Shown here: in pieces, positions 34,000 to 45,309 of the stretch | How the letters are laid out: every line of letters begins with the position of its first letter | Position numbering within the stretch: position 1 is the stretch's first letter | NCBI RefSeq assembly: GCF_011745365.1 | Contig: NW_024468911.1 | Span: forward strand, 986,759 to 1,050,758 | Origin: Cryphonectria parasitica EP155 | Lineage: Eukaryota > Ascomycota > Sordariomycetes > Diaporthales > Cryphonectriaceae | DNA: 64,000 bases | Reading direction: 5' to 3' | Position numbers and translations under genes: made by a program | Notes under the pieces: model-generated | The model's input: only the letters and a program-made list of their open reading frames with translations | What the model was told of the DNA's origin: nothing | Database searches by the model: none

Positions 34000-34864
34000 T
34001 TAGTTGATCTGAGCTCTTTGATCTCTAGAGACAACTATCTGCTGAAACAGAATGTATCCATTTCCAAATAATTGCTTAATTTCGAGCTGCATAGCCGATA
34101 TGGTCGACCGACAAAGGTTTGAGTGATTGATAGAAATGTTCCACACTACATCAGCGGCCTTCTTTCTAACCTGCTGAAGTAAGCTGCGTGGCTCAGGAAA
34201 CTGAAAATCTTCCCATTTACACTTCATCATTTTCTTCATCTCACTTCGCAAAAGGTAACTAGCCCTAACACCAAACAACCCAGCCATGCGTAGAAAGAGA
34301 AGAACTTCATTTTCCTATTGCTCAAGACTTGACAGATTTACGGAAGCCTCAAAGCTGTTTTGCATGAAGACGTGCCCTGCACCAGAGTGTGTGGATCATG
34401 ACTGGCCTGCATCGACATTGTTGACTGCCATGATGATGGACCGTGAGCAGTTTTCAATCCCTCCTCTTGGCAAGACAATCTGCCATACCTGATCAAGTGC
34501 TTTCAAAGAATCTTTCTCCTGTTCGTCCACCTTATACTGTCTGTTAAATGTGAGGCGATGTGCTTGGCTGATAGCCTTGTTGGGCTTCTCGGTTATCTTG
34601 ATTGTGGAATGAAGCTTGAGCTGAATAATTTGCTGGATTCAAAGAGGGGAGTTGCCACACTTGGGTCATCCGATACGGTCGAGTATTTCCATAGTATATA
34701 GCAGATGACATTCGAAAAGTTTCTGCGCTCTTCTGGTGTCGTTTTCATCAATTCGACATGAGAAAACGAAGCATAGCTACACTATTGGGGAAGCAGAAGT
34801 CACCACAGATGTTATCTTGAAATCTGAACAAGTATTGAGATGTGCTAGTCTGCTCAGGAGACAT
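34000..34864 (-). pseudogene. Decayed protein-coding gene, family not recognised
   Basis: Minus-strand frames with protein-like sequence follow one another but do not join. Segment 1 (34864-34748) starts MSPEQTSTSQYLFRFQD and ends in TGA. Segment 2 (about 34785-34593) contains LMKTTPEERRNFSNVICYIL in another frame. Segment 3 (34638-34396) contains ITEKPNKAISQAHRLTFNRQ. Segment 4 runs from about 34363 to 34000 and contains FEASVNLSSLEQ, an in-frame TAG at 34317-34315, then ENEVLLFLRMAGLFG and a basic helical part. The TAG directly follows a CAA codon and could derive from CAG by a C-to-T change, as in repeat-induced point mutation. I see no introns that repair the frames. It could instead be a spliced gene I have not resolved. 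No known domain is evident. Confidence 0.4.
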
Positions 34865-35651
34865 ATGAGCGTGATGAAAGGAATTACGAGAGGGGAAAGA
34901 AGGGCTACCTACCGTGGCTCAGATGGGAGGCATACTAGTTAGTAGCCCTGGCTTATGCATGACAGGGCCACATCAAACTCAGACCCAACAGGCGACGAGC
35001 AACCTTGTTGGCTGGGTACGGGCCCAAGGCATAGATACTGCTATCAGCATTAGCATAAGGGGGAGAATAATGCAAGCCTGGGTTGTCTGGATGAAGGCAT
35101 TTATGGGAGTAGATGTGGCTGAAGCATCTGCAAGTTGGGCAGAAGGGGGTTCTGACAGGTAATAGCTTGAGATGATTTTCTGGGAGAATACAGAAGTATT
35201 TCAATTAGTCATCATCATCATCATTATAGAAAAGCCTTGAAAGACCTTGCAAACCACATGCTTGGAATGATTGCAGCAGTCTTTGAAACTAATTATAGCA
35301 CACACTGCAAGGTACACAAAAGTGAGTTCGAAAAAGCTTCGATGAAGTAATATGGATATACATACAGGGCAGTGACGAGATGATGAATGATAGATAATCA
35401 CAACATAACCTTATGGGCAGGCTGAAAGCTGCTTGCTCATCAGAGAGTGAATGACTTTTCAAGATCAGTGACGAGGTAATGAAGGAAGCAGAATGTTCAC
35501 ATGAGTTTTGTGGGTTAATTAAAAGTCGCTTGCTGCATTAGCAAGTGAATAACTTTCTCGTGAATGTTTTTTCTTGCATCATTCATCTAAACATTTATGA
35601 TATTTATTCACGTCTACATCAACTAGCGTAGATGTGGATCTGCCTTTTGTG

Positions 35652-35659
35652 TATATAAA
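35652..35659 (+). promoter_or_regulatory. TATA box candidate
   Basis: TATATAAA lies 189 nt upstream of the MYND-gene ATG, followed by a C/T-rich leader (35690-35830). Confidence 0.5.
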
Positions 35660-35840
35660 GAAGGCGTCTGAGGCCCGAAACAACAGTCTTTCCCACTTAA
35701 CTTCCGACACAAATTAACCTCAGATTCTTGCACCCATTTCCCCTCCCTCTTGCCAGCTCGTCGACACACTTCCATCCTCCACATTTTCTTCTATTGCCCA
35801 TTACACTTGTATCCTCATTCTTCTTCCTGGTCATCACAAA

Positions 35841-37378
35841 ATGGCAAACGTCTTTCCAGTCAATTTCTTCAGTGAAGGTGGCCTTAGCCCCCAGGAGGAG
35901 GATGAACGCAAAGCTATTGGTTACCTAGCTATAGAGTTTGGTACCAACTTTGCAGAGCAATTCCGTCTGCCTTTTGTTACAGACGGTGAGAGCAGCGACA
36001 GCAATGACAGCAACCCCAGCAACCCCAGCGAGGCAGAAGAGGCCGACGACACGCCATCTTCTGCTTACTGCCCCATCTGCCTGAGGACAAGCGAGCTTCT
36101 CGACTGTCAACTGTGCAGAGAGATCGCCTACTGCTCTGAGGAGTGCCAGAGACAGGACTGGCCCATCCACAGGACCCTCTGCGGCCAGGTCCCCGTCTAC
36201 AACGCGACCCACCGCTTGGGCGAGCACCGCCGCGGCATCATTTTCTCAGCCGACGACGACATCACTGGCAGGCCTGCTGAGAGCCCTCACCTCATCTGGG
36301 TCACCCAGGACGAGCTCGCCTCATTCTTTCCGCCAACCGATGAGTACGAGGGCGCTGACTACGACAAGAAATGGATGGGCCGCAGCCAAGTCGTCGCGAC
36401 CCAGCGTCTACGCGTGGTGTTCTCGTCAGACCCCCAGGAAGGCCGGCGAAACTCTTGTCTCGCCAATACCATCGGCGACAGGTTCAACATTCTAGACTGG
36501 CGTGGCAATGTCTGTGTCTTTGGTTACTCCGGCGATGTGACCATGCGAGACTTCCGCGCCATCGTCGACTTCTTGCAGTGTTGGCCACACAACTTTGCTC
36601 TGGTCGACCCTACTCGCTACTCTGGGCCCACCATCGCCGGTGTATGGGCGCGTGCGCAGCCTTGGGTCGATGGCGTTGTGGCCACTGAGCGAGAACTGGC
36701 GGAGATGCACATGACCACAGCCAGTGAGTAGTGTCCACCCCCGCCCCCCCCCCTCTTTATTTCTTCTTCTCTTTTCTCATTTAGCTATCCACAATCCTCA
36801 TATGTCCATATTTGGACAAGAGGGCCATGTCCTTACTACCATCTTCCTCAAAGACGACCATCAGACCCGAGTTTCACGCATGTATGATCCTGCTAACAAC
36901 GGCGATAGTGGCGGACAAGAAGGTCAAACTTCCCCTGCATATCCTCGACGAGGTGCTGCCAATCGACGCTCTCGTCTCAGGCACCCTGCCTGACCTTTGC
37001 CTACGTGCTCGGACCAGTTACCACAACCATCTCCTCAAGATCCAGATAAGCATGCGGATGAACCGCCAGGTCGAGCTCCCAGTCCGCGGCATCATGCTGG
37101 GGCCTATCATGTACGTCCGGAACGACGGCAGACCCCTCCTGCAGAGGCACTTCGAGGTCCTGGAGTTGTTCGTGATGGAGAAGGTTCGCCGCCTCGCCAA
37201 CACGGCCGGAAGGTCTGAAGCGGAGCTCTGGACTTTGCGCGAGGAACGCAACCCTGTTGCGGTTCGCAGGGAGGACCTGCTGCCGGAGCTGACGGTGGCC
37301 GAGTTCCGACAGTTCTGGACGGACTACTGTCGCGACAATGGGTTGGGCGAGGAGGAACCCTGCCCTGTGGATCTTTGA
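35841..37378 (+). CDS. MYND-type zinc finger protein
   Basis: ATG at 35841. Preferred model: exons 35841..36723 and 36909..37378, 450 aa, one 185-nt intron (donor GTGAGT, branch GCTAAC at 36892-36897, acceptor GATAG). The MYND finger is at 77-114 with all ligands in place: C77, C80, C89, C92, C98, C102, H110, C114 (CPICLRTSELLDC, YCSEECQRQDWPIH). MYND fingers mediate protein-protein contacts. The region after it is a long, well-conserved-looking fungal domain without a name I know (WRGNVCVFGYSGDVTMRDFR, then LPLHILDEVLPIDALVSGTL). An acidic Ser/Asn/Glu linker (50-72) precedes the finger. Doubt: the predicted intron includes a stretch (36785-36906) with a second acceptor and strongly coding-like codons in the incoming frame, so a shorter 61-nt intron plus a one-base frameshift near 36906 is an alternative. 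Confidence 0.75.
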
Positions 37379-38227
37379 AGGACTTCGTGCACACACCTGG
37401 AAGAGAGCAGTCATCCCCTCTGTGCACACTTCCGAGCTGGGAGAGATTGGCTCTGGAAAGAAAATCTTGTGCAGGATGAAAGAAAAGTTTGTACATCTTC
37501 ATCATGAAGGAGAATGAGCCAGCTCGCTCCAGTAGCAAAGGTTTTCCATTCTCTAACAACATGCAGTGGTCATCTTTTCCTACAACACTCGACATCACAT
37601 TCGCAAGCGTTGTGGCCTGGGATGGAAAGATTTTGACGGGGCAGATTTGGGCAATGGAAGGGAAGGCTCAGTGCGGTTCGTCTCATGCCATCGAAGGAAC
37701 ATTAGCTGAAAAGTTTAAGAGCACTCTTCTTCTTTAGCATACAGCGGAGGATTCTCTTTTCCCTACAGCAGCTTAACTTCGCGTGCCTGAGTCTCTCCCA
37801 TGTATAAATAGTTACGCAGGAACAAAGGATTCGGACTTATTCACACACCTGTCTACGCGTGCCTATGTTGAAGTCGACTTCTAATCACTGCATAGATGAG
37901 CTATGAAAATGGCTGTATCGAGGCGCAGCAGAAAGAACGGACAGAATAGAGAAACAGAGGGAAAGACAGCTGGCTAGCTGAGGCTATCTAGATGGAGGGT
38001 GACTGGCGATTTTAGGAGCCAGTGACCCACTGGTCCTCGCGCATGAGCCATTACCTAACTCTTCTAGAGCATTCTTCTCACGTTCAAGTGCCCCTTGAGT
38101 CTGTTACATTTTGAGCGGACGTCACAGATAGTGTCAGAAGCAATTAATTGTTCATTTGATTCTTGATTAAAAAATCAGCTTGATTGTGATGTAGACATTA
38201 TCATCACCAACGTTCATGCCAGCCTGT
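37379..38227. other. Convergent 3' region
   Basis: About 0.85 kb between two stop codons, with no supported gene. An 82-codon plus-strand frame (37489-37737) has no recognisable features. Confidence 0.5.
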
Positions 38228-40274
38228 CTATTTGGGAGCCCGACCATTATAGTTAATGCCCGCTTCTGCAGTGTAGTTGGCAAAGCAGTCATAATCATAG
38301 TCGATCTCATCAATACGCTGCTGCAGAACAGAAACCACATTGTCAAACGAGCAGAGACCGTCCGCATCGTACGAGCAGCCTGCGTAGGTGCCGTTGAGAG
38401 AGATGACGGCGTCATTGCTATACATAACTAAGTTAGCTGTTGTCCTCTCTATTTCTCATTTTCTCATCTCCTCTGTGCTGGTGTGGAATAGAGTTCTCAT
38501 GAGCTTTACAAAACTTACACAATGAAACGTATCTGCTTAGTAGGCTGGTATGCCGGGCACTCAAGCACCTGCACCGTAAAGTGCGTAGCAAACGGCACAA
38601 TCTTGCTCGCGATAAAGCTGTTGGAGTGCGTGTTCTCCGTCAGGGAGAGCGGTGCGCCATTGAAGAGGGGCGTCAGGTTGAAGGCAGTCAGGGTGTCGAG
38701 GACGACAACCTCGTGCGTGGCGTCGGCGTACAGGGACTGGTTCAGGGGGAAGTAGGTGGGGCTATCGTCGTAGGTGACGTTGAGAGCAGAGTTGGCGGGC
38801 GGGTAGGTGCCAGTGAAACGGGCGACGAACTCCTGCAGGTAACCTTTGCCCTGGGCGGCGGAGACGGGGGAGCCGGGGCCGTTGTTGTAGTAGAATTCCT
38901 GAGAAGGAGAAAAATGATGAGAATTGGAAGGGACATGCAGGGGTGCAAGGAATAATTTACGTACCAAGTCATAATAATACTCGAGATTCAGATAATCTTG
39001 CTCAGTGAACAGATCACAGAAAGCTGAGTAGCCCAGAGCGACTGTCTCGTAGGAGCAAAGCTGCAGCATGGCAATGGCATCGGTGGGCGTGAAAGTGATA
39101 CCCTCAACCTGTTGGTGATGATCATCATAACGTCAGCTGTGCAAGACAAACCACATGGATAAAACTTCAGCACATCTATACTAACCTCAGTGTTCAGCCG
39201 AGCGATGGACTCATTGAAGGCATTATTAGCAAAAGCAGTAGCGACAGTGCTGCCGATCGATCCTCGAGACGAGACATCGGCATTCGTGCACGTTTCGTAA
39301 GGCGCCCCGCTGTTGTTGAAACCCAGACTCTCCACGAGGATCTCGATGTTGACCTCGTCCAAATACTCAGGCACGCCAAAGAAGCCAGCGGCAAAGTTGT
39401 TGGCCGTCTTGACCATGCGATCCTGCGACTCGGTGCGGAAGACGGGGATGGTGCCCTGCTCAGTGAAGTTGTTCAGGAGCTTGCCGTACAGCTGACGGTA
39501 CTCGACGCCGAGCAGGAAGTTCTGGGTGCGGCCAAAGGGGATGAGGTACTCGGCGCCCAGCTTGTAGGTCCAGTCGGCGAGAAAGCTGAGGTTGCCCGTG
39601 GCCGTGAAGCCCGTCTCGGTGGCGTTGTGGATCTTGGCGGCGAAGGATGCGGGTGCAGCACCGCTGGTGGGATATCGTGCACCGTGACGGTACAGGAGAT
39701 GCAATTGGACAATGTCACAGCCGGCAGGGATCAGAGGGCTGGTCTCGGGCAGGCCATAGTCTGCTGAAGAGACGGAGTACCAGGGAGAGAGATTGCCCCA
39801 GTATCTCTTGAGGTCGAAGTTGGACGTCGCGGGGTTCTCCCCAAAAGGCGCAGGCGAGATCAAGGGGAACTCGTTGGTCGACCCGTTGTTGTAAGGATAG
39901 GCCGGCGCGGTCTCAGCAGCAGCTGGTTCAGCCCCCGTAATGGTCGTGCCGGGATAGCCCACGACAGACTCGGGCGGGAACAGCTCAGCATTGACAGTGG
40001 CTATGTAAGATTGACAGGTTAGTTTTGTAATACTCTGTGATGGTTCGTCCCGTTTCACCTCGTCTCATGCCATCTCATCTTTCTGTGGGACTGCTACAAT
40101 CCGAAACGGTGAGTGGTGTAAGCAATTGATGAAACATGGAAACATACTGCTTGGTGGAGGGAAAACATCTGCAGTCGTCGAACCGGCCTCAGGAGAGTCG
40201 GTGACGGGGACAGCATCGCCCAGAGCGACAAAGAGAGCCGCTATCACGGCGGATCCAGATCGAAGGTACTGCAT
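38228..40274 (-). CDS. Secreted histidine acid phosphatase (phytase-like)
   Basis: Five minus-strand exons: 40274..40148, 40000..39186, 39108..38965, 38898..38519 and 38417..38228, giving 551 aa. Donors are GTATGT, GTTAGT, GTACGT and GTAAGT, and the frame is continuous through split codons. The product hydrolyses phosphomonoesters, possibly phytate, outside the cell. It starts with a signal peptide (SGSAVIAALFVALGDAVP). The catalytic signature LLYRHGARYP is at 144-153, with nucleophile His148. The second, proton-donor motif, normally HD, reads ATHEVVV (His424-Glu425). Many N-x-S/T sequons and cysteines (for example C137) fit a glycosylated secreted enzyme. The HE variant also occurs in some phosphatases related to MINPP, so phytate-degrading activity should not be assumed. 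TATATATAA lies 110 nt upstream. Confidence 0.9.
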
Positions 40275-42304
40275 CTTGAGCCTGACTTTTGAGCCTAGTA
40301 CGACCTGCTAAGAACTTGCAAAGATGAACTGGAAATCCAAGTACACGGTCAACTCAGCATGCTCAAGATGCTTGAAGAGGCTCTTATATATACGTTCATT
40401 ACGCACTTATGCAGCATCAACATGTCATATCCTGTTGGATGGATCCAACCACACGCACACCACACCACCGATTCTTGCCCCTCTTTCTCGGGATGGTTCG
40501 TGGAGCTTGTAAATATGAGGAGGTGCCTGGTTACATTGGGCCTATCATGCGCGGGGAACCATGCACATGCGTCCTAAATCAACAAGCCCCAGCTCCCCTG
40601 ATGCATGAGGCTGCGGGTCAGAGCTGACCTCGCCTAAGTAAGTAGCCAAGATGCGTTAGTATGGGGGCATACCGAATCCTCGGGTGCATTTGGTGCCTGG
40701 GACCCAAGATCTTTCAAAATTCTTGGGTTTTTTTTTTGGTCCATGTAAAGATGCCCACGTGCTTCGTCGCTGCTGCTGCGGCCTTTTTTTTTAAACACCC
40801 AGTCAAGGTTTGGGGGCTGCAAAGTACTTCACCAGCGTGTTGGCGACTCAGGGATTTGCCTGTAAGAGCGCTTATACCCGTGCGACAATGACTTGCGAAA
40901 AACGATGACGAGAGAAAAAGCGTCTTGAACCTGGAAGGATCAATCACTGTGCCGGTTCGGGTATACCGGCAATATTAGGGAGGCAGGAACGGCGAGCACG
41001 TCTTGACAGGGGGACCGAGAAGGATCGATTGCTTCTTATCTGGAGCAAGCCCCAAATTGCTGTTGAGCTCACTTGAATCTTAATATTCAGAGGTCGAAAA
41101 TATTTGTGAAGTATGTTTTGATTACCTCCCCTTGAAAGCTACGGAAGCGTATCCGGAATTTAAAGCTCGTTCGTCCGATGGTAATTACATCATCATACAG
41201 AGCAAGAGAGGGCGCGTGTGTAGTATGTACATAGTACACAAATAATCAGCAAACAAGCCTCGGCGGCCCCCGGGCCCCCCGGAGAGAAAATTTCCGCGCC
41301 AGACCTCGTCAACCGAGCTCCGAGCTCGAATCGTCTGCTTCTTCTATGACAATGCGAACAATATTTGTTACGATCCATTACATGTATTTTAGATCCCTCA
41401 TCCAGCTGAGCTTTCCTCCGCGCAAAGCAATGCAGCGCCTCAACGGGGCATCCTCGTTGTAGTTGATGTGCCGAATGCCAATTTCTAAGCCAAACCTGAC
41501 CCAGACAAATCTCCATCGCATCCTCCCTCCACTAAAGCATTTGCGCAGAAAATTTTTTTATTTTTTATTTTGGACACTCATTATACCTACAGGTCTGCCT
41601 TTGGCTCGGAGGAGAGCCAGGACCTCATCAAGATATACTGTTACGCCAACATTTACAAAGTTTACAAATACCTCACTTATAAAATGATTTAGAAATTGTG
41701 AGTGTATTGCGAAGCTCATATGCATATTAATATAATGATGAGAATAACCGAACCTTGTCCTGCGGGTTGTTAGAGATTTCTAAATAGCAAAAGCGGCAGG
41801 AGGAGTACCGGCTTCCGAACTTATCGTATTGATTGCCAAGAAGACGACTATTGGGATCTACTACGCTGAGTTGATTGTTGCAGCGACGCTGTTCATTATA
41901 CTGTTTAGATTTCTTAGTAAATCCATTGAACATTTATCTTGAAGACTCTTGAAATTCGCGATATTGAAAGCCAACCAGTTTTCCATACAAAGAAGCATAG
42001 GGTCATGCTTCGACTTTTCTCCGGGTGTTACAAAATTGCTATGGGTTATAGGAATTTGTTATGCGTGTGAAGAGACGATACCTAGAAGGGGTTAGACGAG
42101 CATGGTGACAAGCAGTATTTGCACACATTAGAATGAGATGAGAACCCAGTAAGGAGAACTTGGGGCGTAAAGAACGATGGGAGGCACGTCTCAAACGTGC
42201 ACTCCCACAAAGAGATTCATTTCATCAAACTATTTCATACATGACCTTTATCCAGTAAAGAAATTGCGAGCCGTCCAACGCCCTGCTGCACCCGTAATCT
42301 AGAC
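40275..42304. other. Intergenic region
   Basis: About 2 kb without a supported gene. It contains the acid phosphatase promoter, T runs near 40728-40736 and 40784-40792, and an AT-rich half from about 41.5 kb. A 69-codon minus-strand frame (41933-41727) has somewhat protein-like composition (DPNSRLLGNQYDKFGSRY, CRFC) but no start context, domain or splice support. Confidence 0.5.
40384..40392 (-). promoter_or_regulatory. TATA box candidate of the acid phosphatase gene
   Basis: On the minus strand TATATATAAG lies 110 nt upstream of the ATG at 40274. Confidence 0.5.
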
Positions 42305-42772
42305 TTAACAAGCACCCGCGTTGGGGTCGTCCGTGTAGTGGAACGAGCCATGATCCTGCTCACTGCCATGGGCACAAGCCTCCATCTCGGTGGTCAGAGC
42401 GGCGAGGCAATCGTCCGTCAGAAGAGTCAAAGTTTGGCTGCCGGCATTGCTCTTGGCCTTAAAGTTAATGGACGCTGCGCCGTTGGTAGAGCAGTAGGTG
42501 CGAGTCTGCCCGGCCACGTAGGTACCGTTCTGTAGAACACGGACCGGGATGTCAGTTGTCATACACTGTCTTAACGACAATAACAATTTATGGGGTGTTC
42601 AGACATGGTGTACTGTACTTACAAGAGCGTTGCATGCTTCGGCACGAGCGGTGTTAAGGTCGTCGGCGCTTCCGTATTGAGCATAGGTGTTTCCACCCGA
42701 GTAGCAACCGTTGGCACTGACGATGGGCAAGGCCGCGAGGGCGATGTAAATGGTGGTAGTAATGAACTGCAT
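42305..42772 (-). CDS. Small secreted cysteine-containing protein
   Basis: Exons 42772..42623 and 42529..42305 on the minus strand give 124 aa; donor GTAAGT, acceptor CTACAG, phase 0. The N-terminus is a clear signal peptide (ITTTIYIALAALPIVSA). The mature part starts NGCYSGGNTYAQYGS and has six cysteines, with a YVAGQTRTYCSTN strand and an HYTDDPNAGAC end. The layout of an N-terminal GCYSGG, a DCxxxLxxEMxxC block and a DPNAGxC end is common among small secreted proteins of ascomycetes; I know no established function. Such proteins are sometimes called effector candidates, which is not implied by sequence alone. A TATATATA element lies about 150 nt upstream. Confidence 0.8.
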
Positions 42773-44658
42773 CTTGATAGATCGGAACAAGAAAAGAAAG
42801 TGTATTTGTTGGATTTTAAAGTGATCTTGGGGACTGATGGTATGATCTTGAGAATAAGGATGGAAGAGTTGATGATAGAATGCAGACAATGGCTTTTTGG
42901 AAATGAGACGCTTTAGACGCACGTATATATACACAAGTTTCTTGTACAGATGAAATCGTGAAATTCTGATTCTCAAACAGCATCGGACTTTGCTTCGCAA
43001 ATTGTCTATATAAATTTGGGCCACGGCCTACCTGAGTCGTAATAATAAGTTGAGTTGATGCCTATGTTTCGAAATGAATATATTATATGGGTTGTGTTGT
43101 GTGACCTGAGCAACTATTAATAGGATGTGACACAAGCTTATGTCGGCCTGGATGACACTCCAGTACTGCAAGTGATGGTGCTCGAGGTCTTAATAGTGGC
43201 CAGTCAGCAACCCTAGCTGCGCACTAGGCCTTCAACAAATGCCCGAGAGCGATAACGAACAGCTGCAGATTCCACTGCATTCAAAAGGCCTTATTGAAAA
43301 AAAGAATAGAAACAAAGAAAGACCAAAACTAAAAAGGAGAAACATAAGAACAGCGCGGGACGCGAGTAATACCCTTTTGCAATCATTCAAACAGTGTCGG
43401 CACCGGCCTCCGAACCCCCCTCCTTTCTATAGCCAGTGATTCAGCCTATTCTGATTCCTACACATGGCAAGAAGAAACTTTAGTACAAGCAGAGACCTAC
43501 CAGTGAATCACCAGAACCACTCCCATCAATCATTATGGCGGCGCTGCCTATTCAACTAATATAGTAAGCCGTCTGACAATATCGAGCTTAATCGCAAAGC
43601 AAGTTGTCGAGATCTGAAATATGACCAAGTATCAAGATGACAGGACAATAATAGGGATTCTCTATGTAAAGTGTTCGTTCTTGGATGCCAGTTTACAGTA
43701 ATTAACTAATCAAAAGCTGTAGTTCTCATGTACTAATTACCTCTGAGTCACCCAGTGATTTTCTTGACTAGCCTCCACTCTGTTGTCGAAGGAGCGTGAT
43801 GCCTCTATACAAGTCACATATTATATGACAGGGATGTACGATACTGCATAAGGCTGAGCCATGCCCTTGGGATTGTGGGAAACAAAGGCGCAAGTAATGT
43901 ATTTGCTTAGATGCCAGATGCGGTGCCTGATTGGGGTTAGTGCACCCTCATTCATGTTGGGACCCAAGAACTCATTTCTAGTCCTTGCAGCAATTAATTA
44001 TCCTAGAAATTCCCAGGACTGGCGAATCAGACACTACAAATTCATACAAGAGAATTGCGAGAAAGCCTCCTCCTCAAACAGTAATTGTTGCGTTGAGTTT
44101 GTCTATAATACTTACTGCTCCAGCACTTCGAGCTGGCTACCAGCAAATGCTAGCGCGATGGACTGGTGACGCATGCGTATGCTCCTTTGCCATCAGTAAG
44201 CAACAGCAAGTGATTGAGCATGGGCTTACACCGGTACGGTGTTGGGGCCGTGTTAGCATAGGAGGTGACCTGATCCGTGCAGCCGCATGCGGTTCAGCTG
44301 CAGGGTCTGCACACGCACATACACACATACACGAGATTACAACGCCACCAGGCTGCCAGGGGGAAGATAAGTTGACCGCCTTGGGACGGGATGGCCTCTC
44401 ACCGTCAGTTCCGAAGTTACCAGGTATATCTCGCGACGAGCCCAATCAACGAGAACGACAGGGAGGCTTGCTTAGGAATGAAGCGGCTGACCCTTCGTAA
44501 GCCACTGGGCTGGGGTCGTAAGAAAGTAGTTCAAAGTTGGTGGTTTCCTTGAAAGCCAGAATGAATATGAATAAGTCGAAGGGGTCTCTTTTGTCGCACC
44601 GGGCGATTGCACCGAAACTTACAACCAAAGAAATTCCTTATCCTCACTTTTCTTCGCC
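42773..44658. other. Intergenic, partly AT-rich
   Basis: About 1.9 kb. Nothing beyond promoter sequence of the two flanking genes can be supported. A 171-codon plus-strand frame at 43985-44500 has no domain and unlikely composition. Confidence 0.5.
42924..42931 (-). promoter_or_regulatory. TATA box candidate of the small secreted protein gene
   Basis: TATATATA, 152 nt upstream of the ATG at 42772. A second TATA-like word lies near 43008-43014. Confidence 0.4.
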
Positions 44659-45309
44659 ATGGATCAAGCCTTGGCTACCGTGGAGCTTCTTGAGCTCATT
44701 CTCCTACAGCTTGATTTTCAGACAATACTCACGTCTGCCAGCCGCGTCTGCCATGACTGGAACAATGTCATCCGAGGCTCCCCTAAACTCCAAGCGTTCC
44801 TGTTCTTTCGGCCGGAAAGGCCGGCACTGAGCAATTTGCGCTGCCACGAAGAGATCCGTACGAACCCACTTGTTGACGACAAGCTGAACCAACTCATGGC
44901 TACCACACCGGGCGATTCGCATCCATCACAGCTCGACAGATTCCTTCAAGCCGACGCCAGCTGGCGCAGAATGCTGGTGCAACAACCGGCGCCTTTGAAG
45001 ATGGGAGTGTGGAGGATAGAGACGGGGTGCTACCTCCAAGAGGGATTCAAAAACACGATAGAAGTCTTGGAGCTCACCGACAAAGAAGACCTTCGCATGG
45101 AAGCCCTCGTGGAATACGGTCAGGCGAGGAAACCAGGCTACACTTATACCGTGTATTCAGGAGGCCAAGGCCGAAAGCGCTTGGATCATGAGAAGAAATC
45201 GCTCTTCATACAAAAGGCCCTAAGGCCTGAACGGAATTCAATACTGAACATGTTGGAGGAGTGTGACCTGGTGGTGAAGCTTACTAGATGGTCACAAACA
45301 AGAGAATAA
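44659..45309 (+). CDS. F-box-like protein
   Basis: Single-exon gene of 216 aa, ATG in good context (CGCCATGG). The first 50 residues match an F-box: VELLELILLQLDFQTILTSA followed by RVCHDWNNVIRGSPKLQ. F-box proteins present substrates to SCF ubiquitin ligases through Skp1. The remainder has no leucine-rich or WD repeats. It contains FLFFRPERPA, a motif (FL(F/R)P) that follows the F-box in a large family of short fungal F-box proteins, and an extended region with WRRMLVQQPAP and a C-terminal VVYSGGQ-like strand. The target is unknown. Genes of this family are numerous and variable in filamentous ascomycetes. Confidence 0.8.
   Translation: MDQALATVELLELILLQLDFQTILTSASRVCHDWNNVIRGSPKLQAFLFFRPERPALSNLRCHEEIRTNPLVDDKLNQLMATTPGDSHPSQLDRFLQADASWRRMLVQQPAPLKMGVWRIETGCYLQEGFKNTIEVLELTDKEDLRMEALVEYGQARKPGYTYTVYSGGQGRKRLDHEKKSLFIQKALRPERNSILNMLEECDLVVKLTRWSQTRE

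Larger units (their letters stand above)
33349..35840. other. AT-rich intergenic island
   Basis: About 2.5 kb. It includes the nmd3 promoter, a decayed gene at 34000-34864 (listed separately) and the promoter of the MYND gene. No other feature is supported. Base composition is clearly more AT-rich than the flanking genes. Confidence 0.55.

Noticed and set aside
43985..44500. 171-codon plus-strand frame before the F-box gene
   Set aside because: Includes CA-repeat-derived residues (AHAHTHIHE) and no domain; considered noncoding.
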